From assembly GCA_937877605.1 (NCBI GenBank), contig CALFJA010000075.1, positions 1 through 29,545 on the forward strand: a stretch of 29,545 nt of DNA, in the 5' to 3' direction. A program made the translations under genes and the position numbers. This stretch comes from an uncultured Prevotellaceae bacterium. Lineage in GTDB: Bacteria; Bacteroidota; Bacteroidia; Bacteroidales; Bacteroidaceae. Positions 1 to 7,312 of the stretch are shown here, piece after piece. A model generated the notes under the pieces. It ran no database searches and was not told the origin of the DNA. It saw nothing but the letters and a program-made list of their open reading frames with translations. The stretch's first letter is position 1; the number at the start of each line of letters is the position of its first letter.

Positions 1-308
<308 letters not shown>

Positions 309-365
309 GTGCATTGTTTATACTTTCAGCCGCGGTTCCGCTTGTTTTCCTTATGTCTGCCTTAT

Positions 366-478
<113 letters not shown>

Positions 479-488
479 TTTTTACCGG

Positions 489-528
489 GGACCCTGTTCC
501 GTTCAGGAGCAGGGCCCTCTTTTTTTGT
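489..528 (+). terminator. rRNA operon terminator
   Basis: A 12-bp GC-rich stem with one bulged A (GGGACCCTGTTCC pairing with GGAGCAGGGCCC) and a five-base loop is followed by a run of seven T. It begins about 10 bases after 5S, where the rRNA operon should end. Confidence 0.93.
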
Positions 529-677
529 GCCCGGCTCCGAAGGAAGGGGATGAAAGAATGAACGGTTTACCCTTATGTAAGTGCCGGCAGTTACGGGAAG
601 TGGATCTCTTTGAGACCCTATGTAAGATTATTCCCTTGTGATAAGGGTACTTAAGACAATAAGGGTGTATACAATAA

Positions 678-710
678 TCAGGCTCCCACGAAGCGGGAGC
701 CTGAATAATT
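678..710. terminator. Bidirectional hairpin terminator at the end of the restriction-modification operon
   Basis: A perfect 10-bp inverted repeat (TCAGGCTCCC at 678-687, GGGAGCCTGA at 695-704) with a seven-base loop. Both sides are AT-rich. On the minus strand it lies 17 bases past the endonuclease stop, so it most likely ends that operon. On the plus strand it would catch any read-through from the rRNA operon. The stretch 530-677 between the two terminators holds nothing else I can support. Confidence 0.75.
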
Positions 711-720
711 TTAGATGTGG

Positions 721-1604
721 TTATAATATAACACCTTCTTCTCGCATCTTTTCTTCAATATTAGACCAAGGCCGTTCAATATGCTTCTTCGTCTCTGTAA
801 AAAGTCTATATACCACATTCGAATCTATGTCCTGAAGTTCTCCTTTCCTTTTAGACTTACGCAAAACATATATTTGATCTATTCGCGAATAGATGGGATC
901 GACTTTTAAATCAACATCATAGTTCTCTGTTACTACTACAAACCTGGTGTAGGGGTTCCCTGATTTTAATTTTTCTGCTGTTGCGATTACGCCTTCCAAC
1001 ATTGTTTTATCCAGATATGTCTTATTCTCTATAGCTACTATTGGGACTTTTATTTCTTTGGGAGTATCATCTATACTTATGTCTACTTTTCTACAGATTG
1101 CAAAATCTTGATCCTTTACATTTATTTCCACATTAGGCATAGAGATAAAATCTTTGATACTTTTGGCGGTAAAGTATAGATTTGTATACGCTTTAGCTGG
1201 TCCTCCGAATATTACATTTCGTGCATCGTTATATGTCTCTTTAAGATGGGTAATATAATCTTTAAATAAAATAAACATAAATTCTTCAAGGATAGTTGAA
1301 CGGAACTTACTTTGTGAAGTAAACACGCCATCCATATTTAAGTTATAAAAATCATGATAATATGCGTTTAGTAATTCTACTCTTTTTACAATTATGCTTT
1401 TTGAATATCCAATTAAATATAGTTGCGCGATAAGTACTCTTTGTAAATTGGGGAAATTGCTTCCAGAGCTTGTTTTTCTTTGGATTTAACAGATCTTTCA
1501 TACTTGGTGCAAATATTTGAAGCGTGTGACAACTGAGGATTCTCATTTAGTGAATCGCATAAAAAGTTATATTCATCACTAATTTCATTATACTTCATTT
1601 GCAT
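721..1604 (-). pseudogene. Type II restriction endonuclease, Bpu10I-like, broken by one frameshift
   Basis: The C-terminal part (from 1335 to 721, 204 residues) has a PD-(D/E)xK-type core: VDISID, then PIVAIENKTYLDKTMLEG, followed by an Arg/Lys-rich tail. The spacing and the E-N-K-T-Y-L-D-K-T-M pattern resemble the Bpu10I restriction enzyme family from memory; the recognition site cannot be read from the sequence. The N-terminal part is a separate frame from the ATG at 1604 to a stop at 1413. The downstream frame is open from 1485 onward with no start of its own until 1335. Joining the frames near 1430 gives ...PIYKEYL then IAQLYLIGYSKS..., a continuous plausible protein of about 293 residues. 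Restoring one base near 1428-1433 would repair the gene. The start overlaps the methyltransferase end by 17 bases. The defect may be a real inactivation or a sequencing or assembly error. Confidence 0.72.
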
Positions 1605-2715
1605 AGTTCAATATTTTTATTAGATGTGTTGCGATGTGATATGCTAATAGGACAGGGACTGCATTGCCTATTTGCTGGTATTGACTTAATCCTTTTTCCC
1701 AACTCATTTTTGTACGCATACCTTCGAATATGAAAGTGTCGGGAAAAGATTGAAGCCTTGCAGCTTCTCTTGCTGTGAAATTTCTATCTAGATGTGGATG
1801 AATAAAATTACTTTGAAAGGATGCCGCGATTGTCGGAGCTGGTCTGTCCCCCCAAACCCGAAGATTGTTTTGTGAAAACTTCGTTTCGGATTTTTCTCGA
1901 GGAGCCCCTCTTTTTACAGCTCCATGAGTATCCCATACATCCAAAAGATTTTCACCGGGCTTGATGGCTTTAAATCGCTCTATGATTCTCGGTGTGTGTT
2001 TCATCGCTATGTGATTATACACTTTTGATGAATTCTCCCGCATAAGTCTTTGGTAACTATTTTGAGGAGGCAATGTATAATCCTGAATCTCTATTCCTTC
2101 AGAAGCATGAATTACGGGTAAGTCTGAAATTGCGTCATCTACGGTAATTCGAGTATCTGTTTTTTGAGGAAACGAAGGAGAAATACCCAAATCTTTTCTT
2201 AATCCAATAATAATTACTCTTTCACGCATTTGTGGCACACCATAATCAGATGCCATCAGGATGGAATAATTAACCGCATATCCACTTCCTGCATTTGAAA
2301 ATTCTTCGATAATTGTTTCAATTACTTTACCTTTTTTCATTGATAATAATCCTTTTACATTTTCCATCACAAAGGCTTTTGGATTATACCAATCGATGAA
2401 TTTTACAAACTGGTAAAAGAGTTTATTCCTTGGGTCATCTTTTATTTTATTTCTTTGTTTATTTGCCAAACTAAATCCCTGGCAGGGAGGCCCCCCAATT
2501 ATGACATCAGGTATATGATTATTAAGTAAAGCATCCACTTCATCTTTGGTTATTTGTGAAATATCCTTTACTTTGAATGGGGTGGTGGGAAAATTTCTGG
2601 TAAAGGTTTTCCCTGCATTTTCATCGATGTCAGTTGCAAAAATGCTATGGAAACCGGCCATTTTAAAGCCCAAACTCATGCCTCCACACCCTGCAAATAA
2701 ATCAATAGTGTTCAT
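1588..2715 (-). CDS. DNA (cytosine-5-)-methyltransferase of a type II restriction-modification system
   Basis: The enzyme transfers a methyl group from S-adenosylmethionine to carbon 5 of cytosine in a specific DNA site, shielding host DNA from the partner endonuclease. All main C5 methyltransferase motifs appear in order: motif I DLFAGCGGMSLGF (residues 5-17), motif IV GGPPCQGFS with the catalytic Cys at about residue 78, motif VI ENVKGLL (about 118), motif VIII near VIIIGLRKD, and motifs IX/X at the C-terminus (RLQSFPDTF, then QIGNAVP). At 375 residues it is normal size and looks intact. The variable target-recognition region is about residues 190-300; the target is not predictable here. 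It is the first gene of a two-gene operon with the endonuclease, and its base composition is clearly more AT-rich than the core genes to the right, which suggests horizontal transfer. Confidence 0.95.
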   Translation of the reverse strand: MNTIDLFAGCGGMSLGFKMAGFHSIFATDIDENAGKTFTRNFPTTPFKVKDISQITKDEVDALLNNHIPDVIIGGPPCQGFSLANKQRNKIKDDPRNKLFYQFVKFIDWYNPKAFVMENVKGLLSMKKGKVIETIIEEFSNAGSGYAVNYSILMASDYGVPQMRERVIIIGLRKDLGISPSFPQKTDTRITVDDAISDLPVIHASEGIEIQDYTLPPQNSYQRLMRENSSKVYNHIAMKHTPRIIERFKAIKPGENLLDVWDTHGAVKRGAPREKSETKFSQNNLRVWGDRPAPTIAASFQSNFIHPHLDRNFTAREAARLQSFPDTFIFEGMRTKMSWEKGLSQYQQIGNAVPVLLAYHIATHLIKILNYANEV

Positions 2716-2732
2716 TACAAGTTAATAAGCCT

Positions 2733-2758
2733 AAATCAACATGTAGTCAGGCTCCCTA
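2733..2758 (-). promoter_or_regulatory. Hairpin in the leader just before the methyltransferase
   Basis: On the minus strand AGCCTGA pairs with TTAGGCT (7 bp including one G-T pair) around a loop of about 12 bases. It ends 17 bases before the methyltransferase ATG (2715), close to where ribosomes load, and has no T-run of its own. It could modulate translation start or be incidental. Confidence 0.35.
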
Positions 2759-2788
2759 TAACTACTTCTGTAAGTTGGGTTTGGTGCA

Positions 2789-2925
2789 TAAAAAACGTGG
2801 AGCCAGTCTAATGCCCGTTCCACAGTGTAAAGGCTCTCGCATGCCCTGTCCGTCGAAACGAGCAACGCGAAAAGCCCCACGAGATGATTATATAGCCTCA
2901 AAAGAGGGGTATATACCATCTTAAG
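2789..2925 (-). ncRNA. Candidate structured RNA or transcriptional leader of the restriction-modification operon
   Basis: Reading the minus strand from 2925 to 2789, two strong structures follow each other. The first hairpin (2923-2884) has 16 bp in three helices, a TTTT loop, one small internal loop and one bulge. The second is closed by CGTGGGGC (2881-2874) pairing with GCTCCACG (2803-2796), directly followed by six T (complement of 2795-2790), i.e. a stem plus U-tract like an intrinsic terminator. Both helices contain a G-U pair that would be an A-C mismatch on the plus strand, which favours minus-strand transcription. A -7-like box lies upstream (2985-2992 in complement), giving an RNA of about 190 bases if it starts near 2978. 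No family could be assigned: 6S-like RNA was considered because of the size, but the usual long rod was not found. A 62-codon open frame across the area is not convincing. Confidence 0.45.
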
Positions 2926-2984
2926 GGCGTTCTTGTTGCTTTATTTTTGACGAACAGTTTGAATTTGCGAGATTCTTACACTGT

Positions 2985-2992
2985 CAAAACTA
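2985..2992 (-). promoter_or_regulatory. Possible -7 promoter box for the restriction-modification operon or leader RNA
   Basis: Minus-strand TAGTTTTG matches the Bacteroidetes -7 consensus TAnnTTTG. No good TTTG is found 19-21 bases upstream, so the call rests on the -7 box and its position before the structured region. Confidence 0.35.
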
Positions 2993-3209
2993 AAGCGTTA
3001 GAAACGCCTTCTATGTATGTTTGCCACCCATTAAAGTCATTATTACAAATGAAATCTGTTCCGAATGGCGTTGTAAAAGTATAAATAAATAATTAATAAA
3101 ATAGAATTATGAAGGCAAAAAAACTATTTTTTGAGTTAAGTATCATTCTTTGTTGGATTCTATTCGGAGGTGTAAATCCCTGCTTTTTCAAAAATAATTG
3201 GCAAACAAT

Positions 3210-3240
3210 TTTGCGTTTTGTGGGTTTCCGCTTAATTTTG
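3210..3240 (+). promoter_or_regulatory. Bacteroidetes-type promoter for the flavin reductase gene
   Basis: TTTG (3210-3213), a 19-base spacer, then TAATTTTG (3233-3240) fully match the housekeeping sigma consensus of this phylum. Transcription should start near 3247, leaving an untranslated leader of about 80 bases that contains a small CGCC/GGCG hairpin (near 3252-3269). Confidence 0.8.
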
Positions 3241-3327
3241 TGTAGGTAATCGCCGTTTGGATAGGCGGTTGTCGCTGTCGTGTAATCGGCGAAAGAGCAT
3301 AAAATCATTATTAAGTAAGATACTGTT

Positions 3328-3894
3328 ATGATGAAGAGTTTTGGACAGAAGCCTTGGTTTCTGCCACAGCCGGTGATCGTTATCGGCACCTACGACCGTG
3401 AAGGTCGTCCCAATGCGATGAACGCTGCGTGGGCGGGTCAGTGGGACATGAAGGAGATTGTCATTTCGCTGGGGTCGCATGCGACGACCGACAACCTCTC
3501 TGCCACCGACGACTTCACGGTAGGTTTTGCTACGGTCGACACTTTGGTGGCAGCCGATTTTGTAGGCATTGTGAGCGGGCGGAAAGACCCCGACAAGGTA
3601 CTGAAGACCGGTTGGAAGGTGGAGCAGGCTCCGGATGTGGCAGCCCCGCTGTTCACCGCCCTGCCGCTGACGCTGGAATGCCGCGTGAAGGAAAAGATTG
3701 ACGAGTCGGAGTCGGGTTGTTACCTCGTTGCCGAGGTGGTGAACATCCTGTGCGACGAGCGCTATCTTGCCGACGACGGGAAGCCTGCCGTGGAGCGCAT
3801 GCAACTCATCACCTATGACCCTGTCCATCACAACTACATCGCCCTGGGCGAGATTGCCGGCAAGGCTTTCTCTGACGGAAAGCAATTGAAATAG
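3328..3894 (+). CDS. Flavin reductase family protein (flavoredoxin-like)
   Basis: A 188-residue protein of the FMN-binding split-barrel family. These proteins bind FMN and act as flavin reductases or small electron carriers in the cytoplasm. The N-terminal stretch PQPVIVIGTYDREGRPNAM, then AWAGQWD, is typical of the flavoredoxin/flavin reductase-like group. HATTDNL and FTVGFATVDTLVAADFVG further in fit the strand that contacts FMN. There is no signal peptide. The start could be the first or second of two adjacent ATG codons. It follows a consensus promoter, and the next gene begins four bases after its stop, so the two are probably co-transcribed although their products act in different places. 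The physiological electron partner cannot be told from sequence. Confidence 0.88.
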   Translation: MMKSFGQKPWFLPQPVIVIGTYDREGRPNAMNAAWAGQWDMKEIVISLGSHATTDNLSATDDFTVGFATVDTLVAADFVGIVSGRKDPDKVLKTGWKVEQAPDVAAPLFTALPLTLECRVKEKIDESESGCYLVAEVVNILCDERYLADDGKPAVERMQLITYDPVHHNYIALGEIAGKAFSDGKQLK

Positions 3895-3898
3895 GACA

Positions 3899-5950
3899 AT
3901 GAGGAATACATTTCTCTGCAGTTTGACAGTTGCTTTGCTGTTGCCCCTTGCAAGCTTGGCGCAGACATTCTCCGGTGCCGGAAGTGGTACGGAGTCCGAC
4001 CCGTACCAGATTGAAACGGCAGCACAACTGGCCGAGGTCGACGCTTTCTCGCAGGTTTGTTTCAAGTTGATGAACGACCTTGATCTGACTGACCACATTG
4101 CCGCCAGCAGCCCCACCGACGGCTGGATGCCCGTCCGTCTGTTCCGCTGCTCGTTCGACGGCAACGGCAAGACCGTGAAGGGGCTTTACATCAACCGCAC
4201 GACGACCGACAATGTCGGGCTGTTCGGGTTGGTGACGAGCGGCTCCATCTCGAACCTGACGGTGGAAGGCAGCGTCACCGGGCGAAACTATGTGGGCGGC
4301 GTGGCAGGCCAGTGCAAACTCTATAACAGCAGTTCGCCCTGCACGCTCTCGTCGGTCAGCTTCCGCGGAACCGTCAACGCCACACAATCGGCTGCCGGCG
4401 GACTCTGCGGCTATTTCAACGATACTTATACCGGCATCAATTCAACGATAACCAACTGTGGTGTACACGCCAACATCGTTTCTGCCAACACGGCAGGCGG
4501 ACTGGTGGGGCATGCCAACCTCTATCTGATTCAGCATAGTTGGTTTGTCGGCACGATCGGCACGGACAATTGCGCCAGCCAGTATGCCGGCGGGATAGCG
4601 GGGCGTTCCAATTCACGCATCTCAGGCTGCTATTCCCGTGGTCTGGTCTACGGCTCGGTGGCTGGCGGTATTGCCGGATTTCTGGAAAGTACCAAGTTCA
4701 CCTATTCCGACGGTTCCTACTACAGCGGCATTCTCTATTCGCAGTTCAAGGGTGATGTGCATGGCCTGTCCGGCACGGGCGGCATTGTCGGTGACATGCG
4801 AGGAGGCTACCTTACCAGCGACATCAGCCGCGGCCGTGTGTTCACTTCGTCCATGAATGGCAACATAGGCGGTTCGATAGGCTATGCCAGCAGTGCCACC
4901 ATCGGCAGCAGCACCGATTATGTGCGCATAGCAGGGCTGGTGGCAGCGCAGGACCTGATAGAGGCTACTACCACAGGCACGCAGGAATACATCGGCCGAA
5001 TTGCAGGCTACTATACCAGCAAGACCAGTTTCCAGGGGGAGACAACGACTGGAGCCAATCTGGCTTCGTCCGACATGGTGGTGACAAACAACGGCGCGGC
5101 AGTGGATGTCAGCCAGTATAAGCACAACGGCAAGTCGTTGACCTACGCCCAGTTGCAGGACAAACAGACCTATGTGGATGCCGCCTGGGACTTCGATAAC
5201 ATTTGGAAGTGGGATGCCGGCCTGAACGATTCGTTCCCCTTTGCGGCGCAGACCGAGGAAGTTGTCGATGAAGTGACGCAACTGGATGCGCTCGGCAGCA
5301 GTTATACGGTGACCATTGGAACCACACACTATGCCACTTTCTACCATTCCACGGCCATGCAACTGCCTGCCGATGTCAAAGCCGGCGTGGTGACAGGACT
5401 GGACGACAACCACCTGCAGATTGACTGGCTCTACGACGGCAGCGACGATGCCCGGAATGTTGTGCCAGGCGGACTCCCCGTGCTGCTTTATTCCGTTGAG
5501 GAGGGCGAAAAGACCCTTGTTCCGCAACCGTTCGACTTTTCCGTTGCACGCACCGTCAACCTGCTCTGCGGCAGCGACGCCGACCAGACTGACAACGAGG
5601 CGGGCTATTACTATTTCGTACTGTCGCTCAACGAATACGAGGATGCCGGTTCCGTTGGTTTCTACTACCAGCCAGGCACCGACGGCCTGCTGGTGAACAA
5701 CACCGCCAACAGGGCCTACCTGAAAATACGGCAGGAGGAAATACATTTCGTGCCCGCCAGTTTCCCGTTCGACAACAGCCTTACGGACATTGCCCTGCCC
5801 GCCGTTTCCGCGACGGGAGGCACGCGGCGACCTGCAGTCTACACCCTTGACGGGCGCAGGGTGCCAACCAACAGGTATGGCACATTCTCCGTGCAGGGGT
5901 TGAACAAGGGCATCTATGTGGTTGGCGGCAGGAAGATGGCAGTGCCGTAG
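3899..5950 (+). CDS. Secreted or surface protein with GLUG-type repeats
   Basis: A 683-residue exported protein. Residues 1-21 form a signal peptide (short polar start, hydrophobic core LTVALLLPLASLAQ). Residues about 60-340 carry repeated glycine-rich units of the GLUG type: NVGLFGLV, YVGGVAGQ, AAGGLCGYF, TAGGLVGH, YAGGIAGR, VAGGIAGFL, GTGGIVGD and IGGSIGYA, each followed by short beta-strand stretches. Such repeats build extended beta structures in adhesins and other surface proteins. The region about 440-640 looks like a separate beta-rich domain. The last 35 residues (VYTLDGRRV then LNKGIYVVGGRKM) resemble the C-terminal sorting domain of Bacteroidetes secreted proteins (type IX or Por-type), but this is a resemblance only. 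The gene sits four bases after the flavin reductase and is closed by a very strong terminator. The ligand is unknown. Confidence 0.8.
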   Translation: MRNTFLCSLTVALLLPLASLAQTFSGAGSGTESDPYQIETAAQLAEVDAFSQVCFKLMNDLDLTDHIAASSPTDGWMPVRLFRCSFDGNGKTVKGLYINRTTTDNVGLFGLVTSGSISNLTVEGSVTGRNYVGGVAGQCKLYNSSSPCTLSSVSFRGTVNATQSAAGGLCGYFNDTYTGINSTITNCGVHANIVSANTAGGLVGHANLYLIQHSWFVGTIGTDNCASQYAGGIAGRSNSRISGCYSRGLVYGSVAGGIAGFLESTKFTYSDGSYYSGILYSQFKGDVHGLSGTGGIVGDMRGGYLTSDISRGRVFTSSMNGNIGGSIGYASSATIGSSTDYVRIAGLVAAQDLIEATTTGTQEYIGRIAGYYTSKTSFQGETTTGANLASSDMVVTNNGAAVDVSQYKHNGKSLTYAQLQDKQTYVDAAWDFDNIWKWDAGLNDSFPFAAQTEEVVDEVTQLDALGSSYTVTIGTTHYATFYHSTAMQLPADVKAGVVTGLDDNHLQIDWLYDGSDDARNVVPGGLPVLLYSVEEGEKTLVPQPFDFSVARTVNLLCGSDADQTDNEAGYYYFVLSLNEYEDAGSVGFYYQPGTDGLLVNNTANRAYLKIRQEEIHFVPASFPFDNSLTDIALPAVSATGGTRRPAVYTLDGRRVPTNRYGTFSVQGLNKGIYVVGGRKMAVP

Positions 5951-5997
5951 TGGTTCAGGGAAATCCTGCAGAACTGAAAATTATGTTATGTTTTGTG

Positions 5998-6048
5998 AAA
6001 AAGAACGGGATGCAACAATAAAGCAGCGTTGCATCCCGTTCTTTTTTT
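5998..6048 (+). terminator. Very strong intrinsic terminator between the GLUG gene and the histidine kinase
   Basis: A perfect 19-bp stem (5998-6016 with 6028-6046) with an 11-base loop ends in a run of seven T (6042-6048). It ends the GLUG transcript. It finishes only two bases before the kinase ATG at 6051, leaving no room for an ordinary promoter and leader downstream. Confidence 0.93.
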
Positions 6049-6050
6049 GT

Positions 6051-7217
6051 ATGCAGTGGACAGATAAGATACGCCAAGTAAAGATTTTCCTTGTGGTGTC
6101 AGCGGTGCTCATCGCCGTTGTCTCGCTTGTGGTGTCCCATCTGCTCACCCGCGATCTGGAGAGCGAGGAACGCAACAAGATGGAGGTCTGGGCCGAGGCC
6201 ATGCGGTCGCTGAACAAGGCAGACGACACCACCGACCTGGCCTTGGTGCTTTCGGTGATTGACAACAACACCACGATACCCATTGTCGTGTGCAACGAGC
6301 AGGGTGAGGTGACGGCCTTCCGCAACATCAACTTCTCGGAATCCACTTCCGCCGACTCGCTGTCCTACCTCTCGACGCGCGCCAAGAGCATGCAGGCCTC
6401 CGGGCGGAGCATCCGCATACAACTCGACGATACCGACGACAGCGACTACATCGATGTGTGTTTCGACGAGTCGCTCATGCTCCGGCGGTTGGCCATCTGG
6501 CCCTATGTACAACTGGGCATCGTGCTTATTTTCGTTGTGGTGGCCATTTTTGCGCTGCTCACCTCGAAGCGGGCTGAACAGAACAAGGTATGGGTGGGCC
6601 TGTCGAAGGAAACAGCCCATCAGCTGGGCACCCCCATCTCGTCGCTCATGGCATGGACGGAAATACTCAAGGAGACCTATCCCGACGACCAGTTGCTGCC
6701 CGAGATGGACAAGGATGTGAAGCGATTGCAACTCATTGCCGACCGTTTCTCGAAGATAGGTTCGCTGCCCGAGCCGGTGGAGACCAACCTGAACGAGGTG
6801 CTCTCTCATGTCATCGACTATATGGACCGACGCACCTCGAAGCGCGTGCGGATGGTGAAGGAAATGCCTTCCGACGATATTGTGGTGCGGCTGAACGGTT
6901 CGCTGTTCGAATGGGTGGTCGAGAACCTGTCGAAGAACGCCGTCGACGCGATGGGCGAAGAGGGCGGCACTATTACGCTCCATGTGGAGCAGACCGACAC
7001 GCGGGTCGTCATCGATGTGTCGGACACGGGTAAGGGCATCCAGAAGAAGGACCAGAACAATGTCTTCCGTCCTGGATTCACCACCAAGCAGCGCGGGTGG
7101 GGACTCGGGCTGTCGCTTGCCAAGCGCATTGTGGAGGAATACCATCACGGACATATCTATGTGTTGCGGAGCGAACTGGGCAAAGGCACCACTTTCCGCA
7201 TTGAACTGCCGCGCTGA
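6051..7217 (+). CDS. Membrane sensor histidine kinase (orphan)
   Basis: A 388-residue two-component sensor kinase. It has transmembrane helix 1 at about residues 11-32, an extracytoplasmic sensor loop at about 33-150 and helix 2 at about 151-171. It then goes straight into a dimerisation domain whose H-box SKETAHQLGTPISSL carries the phospho-accepting His190. The ATPase domain has an N-box (ENLSKNAVDAMG), G1 (DVSDTGKGI), F-box (FRPGFTTK) and G2 (GWGLGLSLAKRIV), so it looks active. No HAMP or PAS domain is evident. The frame is open upstream (ATG at 5985 and 5916), but those starts would put the terminator hairpin inside the coding region, and the protein from 6051 begins properly with a short cytoplasmic tail before helix 1. 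No response regulator lies next to it, so its partner must be elsewhere. The signal is unknown. Confidence 0.88.
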   Translation: MQWTDKIRQVKIFLVVSAVLIAVVSLVVSHLLTRDLESEERNKMEVWAEAMRSLNKADDTTDLALVLSVIDNNTTIPIVVCNEQGEVTAFRNINFSESTSADSLSYLSTRAKSMQASGRSIRIQLDDTDDSDYIDVCFDESLMLRRLAIWPYVQLGIVLIFVVVAIFALLTSKRAEQNKVWVGLSKETAHQLGTPISSLMAWTEILKETYPDDQLLPEMDKDVKRLQLIADRFSKIGSLPEPVETNLNEVLSHVIDYMDRRTSKRVRMVKEMPSDDIVVRLNGSLFEWVVENLSKNAVDAMGEEGGTITLHVEQTDTRVVIDVSDTGKGIQKKDQNNVFRPGFTTKQRGWGLGLSLAKRIVEEYHHGHIYVLRSELGKGTTFRIELPR

Positions 7218-7312
7218 GCGCGGCTCCCTCTTCAAGGTGGTTCCCCCTCTCCTGGAGGAGCAGACACACCTTTCCTATATTATATTTCTTCTTCATTTAG
7301 TCCATTTAAGGT

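Noticed and set aside
1413..1488. Programmed -1 frameshifting in the endonuclease gene
   Set aside because: The frame shift has the right direction, but no X XXY YYZ slippery heptamer or strong downstream hairpin was found in the overlap window, so a simple base loss is more likely.
2796..2881. A tRNA-like or selenocysteine-tRNA-like fold
   Set aside because: The closing stem and length of 86 bases looked suggestive, but there is no T-loop GTTCGA-type sequence, no anticodon arm and no CCA end.
2731..2919. A 62-codon open frame on the minus strand ahead of the methyltransferase
   Set aside because: It covers the predicted hairpins, has no recognisable domain and no good ribosome-binding context. 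The stem pattern explains the sequence better.
3109..3249. A small 46-codon frame beginning MKAKKLFFELSI on the plus strand
   Set aside because: Its 3' end contains a full consensus promoter (3210-3240). It shows only a faint likeness to the short 'smalltalk' type peptides of Bacteroidetes and has a poor start context. It may be a decayed small gene but cannot be supported.
4622..5746. A 374-codon open frame on the minus strand inside the GLUG gene
   Set aside because: It is a shadow frame caused by high GC and strong codon bias; the plus-strand protein has a signal peptide and family repeats.
5916..6050. An N-terminal extension of the histidine kinase from the ATG at 5916
   Set aside because: It would overlap the end of the GLUG gene and read through a perfect terminator; the protein from 6051 begins as sensor kinases of this type do. 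The ATG at 5985 is kept only as an alternative in the findings.
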